Part shown: positions 27,791 to 34,947 of the stretch, piece by piece
How the letters are laid out: each line of letters starts with the position of its first letter
Numbering within the stretch: the first letter of the stretch is position 1
Source of the DNA: Botrimarina mediterranea
GTDB lineage: Bacteria; Planctomycetota; Planctomycetia; Pirellulales; Lacipirellulaceae
DNA: 64,000 nt
Assembly: GCF_007753265.1 (NCBI RefSeq)
Contig: NZ_CP036349.1
Location: 4,931,363 to 4,995,362, forward strand
Reading direction: 5' to 3'
Made by a program: the position numbers and the translations under genes
The notes under the pieces: generated by a model
What the model saw: only the letters and a program-made list of their open reading frames with translations
Told to the model about the DNA's origin: nothing
Database searches by the model: none

Positions 27791-29529
27791 GCGGCCTCCC
27801 ACCCGTCGTCATCCCATCCGCTCGCTTCCGGTGACAGAACCGCGTCACACGCCGTCCCTAACGGGGTTGTGTCGTCTGTCACTGCATCGGTAAGCGAGAA
27901 TCGTCTAGTTGGTCGCCCGCCTCGCTCTCCTGGGCCGACAGATTCCCAGGCGCCCACTCCGGCCGCCACGAGAGCCTGCAGCACCGCCTCGGCATCCGCG
28001 GCGGTCTTGAGCCGATTGAAGCCACGTTGAACTTCGCGGACAGTTGCTGACCCGCCCTTCAGGGCGATCCATTCCGCTATTCGCCGCTGGTCCCGGGCGT
28101 CGTCACTCTCTCGTAGCACCCGGTAGACGCGACGCACCTCACGCTTGAACCACTCGACCAACCGGACTGCCGCCGCCATCGTCACCCCGTCGATGCGATT
28201 GGCTTTGAGAACGTCGCCGTCGGCCCAACGCACCAAGTGCAAGACGCCAGCGAGCCGTGCCGCGTAGGCTTCGAGTTTGGCGTAGGCTGCCGACTCATCG
28301 CCGGTTAGGTCGGCTGCTTCGCGCCCGTGGGCGTTAACAAATTCCACCAGTAGCCGCTTTGCCTCTGCATCGAGCGTCAGCAACATTGGCTCCGGGTCAC
28401 CGTTGTCATCGACGGCGTGCTGAAGATCGTAGAGACGCATCACCAGCCGCTCGTACCGATCCTCCTCTTCGGGAGGCAGGCCGTGTTCACTCCATTTCTT
28501 CGGTTGCCGGGGGGGATACGCCAAGAGCAGCCGCGCCAGCAGCCCGTTCTCACGATGGTCGCCGCCGATGGCGCGGTCGAGCACTCGCGGCTGGATCCCG
28601 CCGACGATGCCTACAACAGCCTCAGGGACGAACAGCGGATCCGGATTGGACCTGCGGTCAATCACCGTCGGTTGGGCATTGAACCATGACAGCCAGTGCG
28701 AGACATCGCTGCCCCCTTTGCCGTTCTTGGAATAGCGGTCGAAGTCGAGCCATCCGGCCAGCTCGTCGCGGGCTAGAAGAACGCCACGGGGATTCTGATT
28801 GAGGATTGGGCCGAGCGACTCGACTGTTGCGTCACCGACTAGTACGCGGCCGATAGGGAACGGGACCGGCTTGCTAGGCGCCGGGCTGTCGCCGCGTTCC
28901 CGCTTCCAGACGGCAAGAGCTTTCTCGTACTCGGCTACATCCGCATCGAACGCTTCTCGAACTGCCGCGGCAGCCTTCATCAGCTCCGCCTGCCGACGTT
29001 TCAGCGGCCGGATAGCCGCAGAAAAAGCCGGTGTCTTCTGAGAGCCGCTCTCGCCGACAATGGCGGCCCAGATGCACAGGGGTTCGGCCCAACCGGGCTT
29101 GAGCAGCACCCGGCGAGTGGTCCCAATCGCTGCTCCGCAAACCGCTAGGACAGGTAGCGCGATGAAAGACTCGTCGCAGCCGATCGATCGGGCAGCCGTG
29201 CGAGTGAATTCAGCAAGCCTTGCAGGCAGAGAGTCCGTCGGAAACGGCCGCCAAGCGTCGGGTGGCGCGGCTGCTACGGTATCGGGCTTCGACTTTTGGA
29301 CAGCGGCAAGGTCAGCTTTCACTACTTCGGTGGCGATCCTCGCTTCGATCTCGGATACGGCGTCGGCGTCTAGCCCCAGAACGACTACCGCGGCCTCCGC
29401 AAACTTCGTCCGTTTCCAGGCGATTGCCGGGTCGAAGCGGTCGAGGTGCACTCGCCCATCACTTACGGCCACCACCTTGTGCTCACCATCTCGACCGGTC
29501 TCGCCGACGGCAATGTCGATAGTCGTCAT
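27787..29529 (-). CDS. DUF3987 (YfjI-like) element replication/helicase-like protein
   Basis: A 580-residue protein typical of DUF3987 family members in prophages and integrative elements. A P-loop-like motif GESGSQKT is preceded by WAAIVGES, and downstream are RGVLLARDELAGWL and a helical region (WFNAQPTVIDRRS, GGDHRENGLLARLLLAYPP, AYAARLAGVLHLVRWADG). The C-terminus has a winged-helix-like part (DQRRIAEWIALKGGSATVREVQRGF). It likely acts in element DNA replication, by family context. Start at 29529 (MTTIDIAV) overlaps the preceding stop as ATGA. Confidence 0.8.
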   Translation of the reverse strand: MTTIDIAVGETGRDGEHKVVAVSDGRVHLDRFDPAIAWKRTKFAEAAVVVLGLDADAVSEIEARIATEVVKADLAAVQKSKPDTVAAAPPDAWRPFPTDSLPARLAEFTRTAARSIGCDESFIALPVLAVCGAAIGTTRRVLLKPGWAEPLCIWAAIVGESGSQKTPAFSAAIRPLKRRQAELMKAAAAVREAFDADVAEYEKALAVWKRERGDSPAPSKPVPFPIGRVLVGDATVESLGPILNQNPRGVLLARDELAGWLDFDRYSKNGKGGSDVSHWLSWFNAQPTVIDRRSNPDPLFVPEAVVGIVGGIQPRVLDRAIGGDHRENGLLARLLLAYPPRQPKKWSEHGLPPEEEDRYERLVMRLYDLQHAVDDNGDPEPMLLTLDAEAKRLLVEFVNAHGREAADLTGDESAAYAKLEAYAARLAGVLHLVRWADGDVLKANRIDGVTMAAAVRLVEWFKREVRRVYRVLRESDDARDQRRIAEWIALKGGSATVREVQRGFNRLKTAADAEAVLQALVAAGVGAWESVGPGERGGRPTRRFSLTDAVTDDTTPLGTACDAVLSPEASGWDDDGWEAA

Positions 29530-29942
29530 CGGACAGCCCCCCCGCGAACGGCTTCCGTCAGGCCGGCGAGTTCCGCGGCCGCAAAGGATGTGACTGGAAC
29601 AGCCGGCTCTCGCCCGAGGCGGCTCTCCTGCCGTTTCTGTCGGGCGACATTGGCGACGCCCTCCGTTCGGTTGGCATCGGCTTGAGGGCGTGTAGACGTC
29701 GCCACGATGCGGCGGCATCTCTCGATCGCCGCGTCGCGGAGCCACCCATCCATAGGACCGAGTGCTGCAGCGAGGAAAAGCTTATTGGCTACGAGCTGCT
29801 CGCCGAGCGTCTTCAAACTTGGCGCAAATGAGTCTTCACCATCCCCATCAAGTTCCGCCTTGCGAGCAGCGCGGTCGATCTGAGAAAAAACTCGGCGGAT
29901 GGCGGCGGATTCGCTTCGCCACGGAGCTTTATAGGGTAGCAT
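29526..29942 (-). CDS. Hypothetical element protein upstream of DUF3987 gene
   Basis: A 138-residue, helix-rich protein (AIRRVFSQIDRAARKAEL, LGEQLVANKLFLAAALGPMDGWLRDAAIERCRRIV) with no recognised domain. It is translationally coupled to the DUF3987 gene through an ATGA overlap, so it is probably a partner in the same replication or regulation function. ATG 29942 is the only plausible start. Confidence 0.55.
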   Translation of the reverse strand: MLPYKAPWRSESAAIRRVFSQIDRAARKAELDGDGEDSFAPSLKTLGEQLVANKLFLAAALGPMDGWLRDAAIERCRRIVATSTRPQADANRTEGVANVARQKRQESRLGREPAVPVTSFAAAELAGLTEAVRGGAVR

Positions 29943-30013
29943 TAGAAGTACCTTGCGGAACGCCCGGGCGTCACGTTGTTCAGACGCGCCCGAGCTAGTG
30001 AGTTTCAGAGAGC

Positions 30014-30041
30014 GCCCCGCGCCGGTTGCCGCCGGCGCGGG
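30014..30041. terminator. Strong GC hairpin between element genes
   Basis: Eleven-base arms ccccgcgccgg (30014-30024) and ccggcgcgggg (30031-30041) with a 6-base loop. It lies between the HTH_17 gene and the downstream hypothetical gene. There is no clear T-run on either strand; it may attenuate transcription. Confidence 0.45.
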
Positions 30042-30092
30042 GTTGCTTGTTGAGGGAAGGACTCGTTCGCTTCACCAGTTGCGGACCAGGTC

Positions 30093-30404
30093 CTACAAGC
30101 CCGACCGCCGGCGCCAATCCGCTGCAGTCGGCCGGGCGCTCCGACTCGGACTGGTTTGTGACTTGCCGCTATCAGCGGCTGTCGGCATCGCCTCTTCGGG
30201 AGGATTGGCCGGGCCGCCTTCGAGAAAGGCGAGCACGGCCAGGCGACTGAACCGCCATTGGTTGCCGACGCGGCGGGCGGGCAGATCGCCACTCTTCGCA
30301 AGGCCGGCGAGAGTCTTGTCACAGACTTTGAGCAAATGGGCAGCCTCGCTCAGTGTGAGCACATCGGATGGGTGCTCCGATCGGGAGCGGGGTTGGGTCA
30401 GCAT
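30093..30404 (-). CDS. Excisionase-type helix-turn-helix (HTH_17) protein
   Basis: A 103-residue protein with the MerR/excisionase-like winged HTH pattern (VLTLSEAAHLLKVCDKTLAGLAKSGDLPARRVGNQWRFSRLAVLAFL) and a Ser/Pro/Arg-rich tail. Such proteins bend DNA at attachment sites or repress element promoters. It starts at ATG 30404, 64 bases from the first of the cgtccact dyads, which could be its binding sites. Confidence 0.75.
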   Translation of the reverse strand: MLTQPRSRSEHPSDVLTLSEAAHLLKVCDKTLAGLAKSGDLPARRVGNQWRFSRLAVLAFLEGGPANPPEEAMPTAADSGKSQTSPSRSARPTAADWRRRSGL

Positions 30405-30467
30405 CGTCCGGCCCTCGGGGTGATTGGCTTTGCCGAGGCGTGATTGCCAAGGCTCTCACTCATACCG

Positions 30468-30600
30468 AGCCGTCCACTAAATCCCTTGCCAGGAACCTGA
30501 GTGGACGGCTTAGAAGCCGAGGAAATCCCGAGCAATCCGCAAGAAATGCGGCGAAGAAAAAAACTGAGCCCGTCCACTAGGAGAAGTGGATGAGTGGACG
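30468..30600. promoter_or_regulatory. Two dyads of cgtccact upstream of the HTH_17 gene (iterons or operators)
   Basis: Dyad 1: agccgtccact at 30468-30478 and its perfect complement agtggacggct at 30500-30510. Dyad 2: cgtccact at 30571-30578 and agtggacg at 30593-30600. The forward copies start exactly 100 bases apart. This lies in the only sizeable gap of the element (30405-30622), fitting an operator or iteron-type origin. Confidence 0.6.
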
Positions 30601-30622
30601 TGGCAAGTCGCCCGCCACTTTT

Positions 30623-32056
30623 CTACAAATTGAGCCCGTCAAGGTCTGGCCCGTAAGCCTCGCGGGCCGGCGAATAGTCGTTGGCTAGTTGGCGCAGCTT
30701 CGCGACGAAAGCCTCGCGGTCTCTGTCGCGGCGACTCGCATTGTCGCAGGCGGCCTCGTACTGAGGCTGCCCTCCCCAGAGCGATTTAATCAGGTTGGAT
30801 ACGGTGGTGTTCGATTTGATGTCACACTCTCTAGCCAGCACTGTTGGGGTCGTCGACTCCAGGTTGCTAATGCTGTCATCGGAATATCCGTGGTGCTCTA
30901 GCAGTCCGGCTATCGCTTTCGCTTTGGCAAGAGGATCCCGTCTCGTGCCGGACCCGGGGTTGCGATGGCCGCCGGAGCCGTTCTCCGACGGCGCCGGATC
31001 AGGCTTCGATTGCAGCCCCGCTGAGTTCTCCCAAAACTCCGCCTCTTCCTCGAATAGGTGAGCGATCTTCTTCGTGGTCTCGACCAGCCTACGCGTCTCT
31101 CTAGCGTAGTTGCCGAGAACGACATCGAACTCGCTGCCTGGATAACCCTTAGTACCTCCGTACCCAAGGCGGAGCAAGCGACTCCACGTACAGTTGGTGA
31201 TGGTGAAGAGCTGCGCATAGGCGTCCTCGATACGCTCTTCGTCGAAAGCTACAGCAAGCTCATAGAGGTACGGTATGTCGCCCTGAAAGGCGCCCGCTCC
31301 GATTGCCCAGTAGATCGCCTCACCGACTTTGCGCTGGAGAACGGAGACAAACCGCTCGCGTTTGTATTGCTTTTCCCGATTGATGTCGTGAAGCCTCTGC
31401 TCTCCCAGCCGAGCGATATTCGAATCCGTCCACTTCTCTTCCTCTCCCAACAGAGGAGCACGGCTCTCGAACTCATCGACCAGGCTCCGTATCTCGGCGG
31501 CGCAATTGCGAATGACCTCCGCGTCGGGCGTCGCGTGCTGCTCCCAGGAGGCACGGAGCCGGACTGCCGCCGCACCAAAGCGACCAGGTCCGTACCGGCC
31601 CTCCAGGTATCCCAGGAACGCAAGCCGCTGACGTGAGAATGCCCGCGCTACCTTCGGATTGAACGCCACTGCCTGATCGCGAGCCCTGTGGCAGTTAAAA
31701 AGGTAGAAATCGGTGTCGCACTTCTCGGTTGAAGGCGAGTACCGCTTCAGTAGAGCCAGGTGCTCGGCGTCGGCTCGCTCATCACCAGCTGCAAGACGTT
31801 TTCGAACGTCGTCAAAACGGCGAAAGACTCGCCCAGTACGCAGGTAGTACCAACGGACGTGGTGCAGATTGCCCCGTTCGAGTTGCACAGAAGCGTCCTC
31901 CAATATCATCCAAAGGCTGCACTTTGACCGCATCGAGGGGAACCTTGCCGTTCCTGTACAGAAATCAACTGCATTCTGCTCCCGGCGACTAGGGGCCTCT
32001 ACGGTCGAAATCTCCGAGTCGAATAGCTGTTCTGGCGCCTTCTCCACTGGCCCCAA
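30623..32056 (-). CDS. Large hypothetical protein at the element edge
   Basis: Up to 477 residues, though the true start may be an internal ATG at 31909 (MILEDASVQLERG) or 31933, giving about 430 residues; the first 45 residues of the long frame look non-coding. It is mostly helical and charged, with RRFDDVRKRLAAGDERADAEHLALLKRYSP, FLGYLEGRYGPGRF and YELAVAFDEERIEDAYAQLF. I recognise no catalytic motif. It is divergent from hsdR, with a short intergenic promoter region between them. Confidence 0.6.
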   Translation of the reverse strand: MGPVEKAPEQLFDSEISTVEAPSRREQNAVDFCTGTARFPSMRSKCSLWMILEDASVQLERGNLHHVRWYYLRTGRVFRRFDDVRKRLAAGDERADAEHLALLKRYSPSTEKCDTDFYLFNCHRARDQAVAFNPKVARAFSRQRLAFLGYLEGRYGPGRFGAAAVRLRASWEQHATPDAEVIRNCAAEIRSLVDEFESRAPLLGEEEKWTDSNIARLGEQRLHDINREKQYKRERFVSVLQRKVGEAIYWAIGAGAFQGDIPYLYELAVAFDEERIEDAYAQLFTITNCTWSRLLRLGYGGTKGYPGSEFDVVLGNYARETRRLVETTKKIAHLFEEEAEFWENSAGLQSKPDPAPSENGSGGHRNPGSGTRRDPLAKAKAIAGLLEHHGYSDDSISNLESTTPTVLARECDIKSNTTVSNLIKSLWGGQPQYEAACDNASRRDRDREAFVAKLRQLANDYSPAREAYGPDLDGLNL

Positions 32057-32087
32057 AACCTCTGTCCCTTCCCCTCCGTTGCCTAGC

Positions 32088-32093
32088 TATACT
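32088..32093 (+). promoter_or_regulatory. Candidate -10 element for hsdR
   Basis: tatact within gcctagctatactgcccc, 48 bases upstream of the GTG start of hsdR. No good -35 box is visible at 17 bases upstream. It is the only AT-rich promoter-like site in this short divergent gap. Confidence 0.35.
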
Positions 32094-32140
32094 GCCCCTT
32101 TCCCCTTCTCGAAGCCTCGGTCACCTCGGCCCCGCCCTAC

Positions 32141-34915
32141 GTGGACCCCGAAGCCCAAGCCCGCCGCAATATCGACCGCCAGCTCGTGGCGGCCGGGTGG
32201 GTCATTCAGGACGCCAAGGCCATCGACCTGTCGGCCGGGCTGGGGATCGCCGTGCGTGAGTTCCCGCTCACCGGCGGGTTCGCGGACTACCTGCTCTACG
32301 TCGACGAGAAGATCGCCGGCGTCATCGAGGCCAAGCCCGAGGGGCACGCCCTCATCGGCGTCGAGCTGCAGTCGGGCAAGTACCTCGCCGGCGTGCCCAA
32401 GCGGCTCCCGGCGTGGGCGTCGCCGCTACCGTTCGCCTACGAGTCGACCGGCGTCGAGACCCGCTTCACCTCGACGCTCGACGCCGTGCCCCGCAGCCGC
32501 GAGGTTTTTACGTTCCACCGGCCCGACGAGCTGCTCCGCCTGCTGCGGCTGGGCCCGGCCGGGCAGGTCCGCACGCGGCTGGCGTCATTGCCGCCGCTGG
32601 TGCCGACGCGGCTCTGGGCGCCGCAGATCGAGGCGATCGAGAACCTCGAAAAGTCGCTCGCCGAGGGCCGCCCCCGCGCCTTGATCCAGATGGCGACCGG
32701 CAGCGGCAAGACCTTCACGGCCTGCTCGTTCTGCTACCGCCTGCTCCGCCACGCCGGCGCGAAGCGGATCCTGTTTCTCGTGGACCGCAACAACCTCGGC
32801 AAGCAGACCGAGAGCGAGTTCCAGAACTACCAGTCGCCCGAGAACCAGTACAAGTTCACCGAGGAGTACCCCGTGCAGCGGCTGAGCGGCTCGGCCGGAG
32901 TCGCCGGGGCCAGCAAGGTCGTGATCAGCACGATCCAGCGGCTCTACGCGACGCTACGCGGCGAGGAGCTCGACGACGAGGCCGACGAGGGATCGCTCTT
33001 CGAGTCGGGCGACGCCACGCTCCGCAAGGAGCCGATGCCGGTCGACTACAAGCCGGGCTTCCCGATCGAGACGTTTGACTTCGTCGTCATCGATGAGTGC
33101 CACCGCAGCATTTACAACCTCTGGCGGCAGGTGCTCGACTACTTCGACGCCTTCCTGATCGGACTCACCGCCACGCCCACCGACCAGACGCTCGGCTTCT
33201 TCCACCGCAACCTGGTCCAGGACTACTCGCACGCCCGCGCGGTCGCCGACGGCGTCAACGTCGGCTACGACGTCTACCGCATCGAGACCCAGATCACCCA
33301 GCAGGGCGCCAAGCTGGCCAAAGAGCCCGGCGTCATGGTGCCGCACCGCAGCCGGCTGACGCGCGAGAAGCGTTACAAGGAGCTCGAGAACGACGTCACC
33401 TACACGGCCAACCAAGTCGGGAAAGACGTCATCAGCGGCGACCAGCTACGCCTGGTCATCAAAACCTTCCGCGACCGGCTCCCCACCGAAATCTTTCCGG
33501 GCCGGACCGAGGTCCCCAAGACGCTCGTCTTCGCCAAGACCGACAACCACGCCGAGGAGCTCGTCGACGTCATCCGCCAGGAGTTCGGCAAGGGGAACGA
33601 GTTCTGCCAGAAGATTACCAGCAAGAGCCATCGCTCGCCCGACGACCTGCTCGCGGAGTTCCGCACCGCCTACTTCCCGCGCATCGCGGTGACGGTCGAC
33701 ATGATCGCCACCGGGACCGACGTCAAACCGCTCGAGTGCCTGCTCTTCATGCGCTCGGTCGGCTCGGGGCCCTACTTCGAGCAGATGAAGGGGCGCGGCT
33801 GCCGCGTGGTCGATCCGGCCGAGCTCAAGCAGGTCACCAGCGACGCGGTGATCAAGGACCGCTTCGTCATCGTCGACGCCGTCGGGGTCTGCGAGCGCGA
33901 CAAGACCGAGTCGTGCCCGCTGGACCGCAAGCCGACCGTCGGCCTCGACAAGGTGCTTGACCTGGCCGGCAAGGGCGTCGCCGACGCCGACCTCGCTAGC
34001 GCGCTGGCCGCCAAGCTGACGCGGCTCGACCGCAAGCTCACCCCCGAGCAGCGGCAGACGATCGAGCAGGCCGCCGGCGGGCAGTCGATCGCCTCGCTGG
34101 CGGCCGACCTGCTCAGCGCGGCCGACGCGGACGCCGCCGCCCAGCAAGCGGCCACCGACCACGCGCTCGCCTCAGCCGAGGAGGCGACCGAAGAGCAGAT
34201 CGCCGCCGCCGAATCGGACCGCGCCCGCGAGGCCCTGCGGCCGTTCCGCAAGACCGAGCTGCGTGACGCCATCCTCGCCACGTCGCGCGTCGCCGACATC
34301 GTCTACGACGAGCAGAACCTCGACGCGCTACTCGGCGCCGGGTTCGACGCGGCCGCACGCGCGAAGGCCGAGGGGCAGCTCGCCGACTTCCGCCAGTACC
34401 TCGAGGAGAACCGCGACCGGCTCGAGGCGCTGCAGATCCTCTACAGCAAGCCCTACCGGGCCGGGCTGCGGCTGCGGCACGTCAAGGAGCTGCGCGAGCA
34501 GTTGCGGGCCGCCCTGAAGCTCGCCGAGCCCGTGCCGCAGCTCTGGCGGCTCTTCGAAGCCGTCGAGCCCGACCGGGTCGCCCGCCGTGAGGGGGACGCC
34601 GTGGTCGATCTGGTGGCCCTGGTGCGTCACGCCCTCGACCGCGCATCGCCGCTCGTGCCGGTGCGGCAGACGATCCACCAGCGTTACGACGCCTGGCTCG
34701 CCCAGTGCGCAGCCGGGGGACGCGTCTTCACGGCCGACCAGCGCCGCTGGCTCGACGCGATCCGCGACCACGTCGCCGAGAGCCTTACGATCGCGCCAGA
34801 CGACCTAGAGTACGTGCCGTTCAACGCGATGGGGGGGCTGGGCGCCGCCCACCGATTGTTCGGCCCCCAGCTGCCGGAGATACTCGCCGAACTCAACACG
34901 GCCCTCGCGGCATAG
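32141..34915 (+). CDS. hsdR: Type I restriction enzyme R subunit
   Basis: The ATP-driven translocase/endonuclease subunit of a type I restriction-modification system. The N-terminal HSDR_N nuclease has the PD-(D/E)XK pattern (GFADYLLY with Asp49; VIEAKPEG with Glu63 and Lys65). Two RecA-like helicase domains follow: Walker A QMATGSGKTF (about 183-192), IDECHRS (DEAH-type box), GLTATP and, in domain 2, IATGTDV and GRGCRV. The C-terminal 300 residues match an EcoEI-type R C-terminal domain. It starts at a GTG, 924 residues, normal length. High GC and codon use fit the host. First gene of the locus, 32 bases before hsdS. Confidence 0.95.
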   Translation: MDPEAQARRNIDRQLVAAGWVIQDAKAIDLSAGLGIAVREFPLTGGFADYLLYVDEKIAGVIEAKPEGHALIGVELQSGKYLAGVPKRLPAWASPLPFAYESTGVETRFTSTLDAVPRSREVFTFHRPDELLRLLRLGPAGQVRTRLASLPPLVPTRLWAPQIEAIENLEKSLAEGRPRALIQMATGSGKTFTACSFCYRLLRHAGAKRILFLVDRNNLGKQTESEFQNYQSPENQYKFTEEYPVQRLSGSAGVAGASKVVISTIQRLYATLRGEELDDEADEGSLFESGDATLRKEPMPVDYKPGFPIETFDFVVIDECHRSIYNLWRQVLDYFDAFLIGLTATPTDQTLGFFHRNLVQDYSHARAVADGVNVGYDVYRIETQITQQGAKLAKEPGVMVPHRSRLTREKRYKELENDVTYTANQVGKDVISGDQLRLVIKTFRDRLPTEIFPGRTEVPKTLVFAKTDNHAEELVDVIRQEFGKGNEFCQKITSKSHRSPDDLLAEFRTAYFPRIAVTVDMIATGTDVKPLECLLFMRSVGSGPYFEQMKGRGCRVVDPAELKQVTSDAVIKDRFVIVDAVGVCERDKTESCPLDRKPTVGLDKVLDLAGKGVADADLASALAAKLTRLDRKLTPEQRQTIEQAAGGQSIASLAADLLSAADADAAAQQAATDHALASAEEATEEQIAAAESDRAREALRPFRKTELRDAILATSRVADIVYDEQNLDALLGAGFDAAARAKAEGQLADFRQYLEENRDRLEALQILYSKPYRAGLRLRHVKELREQLRAALKLAEPVPQLWRLFEAVEPDRVARREGDAVVDLVALVRHALDRASPLVPVRQTIHQRYDAWLAQCAAGGRVFTADQRRWLDAIRDHVAESLTIAPDDLEYVPFNAMGGLGAAHRLFGPQLPEILAELNTALAA

Positions 34916-34947
34916 TCGCATAGCGCTGAAGCGGTCTGTAATCATAA

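Larger units (their letters stand above)
25674..32056. mobile_element. Integrative element at tRNA-Glu (left core; right end not found)
   Basis: All genes here are on the minus strand: integrase overlapping the tRNA, Cro-like HTH, zinc-ribbon protein, DUF3987 protein, small hypothetical, HTH_17 protein, large hypothetical. This is the gene set of a tRNA-integrated satellite-like or plasmid-like element. The DUF3987, its upstream gene and the zinc-ribbon gene are linked by ATGA start/stop overlaps. I found no second copy of the tRNA 3' end to the right, so the right boundary, and whether the restriction locus travels with it, are open. A decayed integrase tail near 46,500 may mark an older edge. 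Confidence 0.65.
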
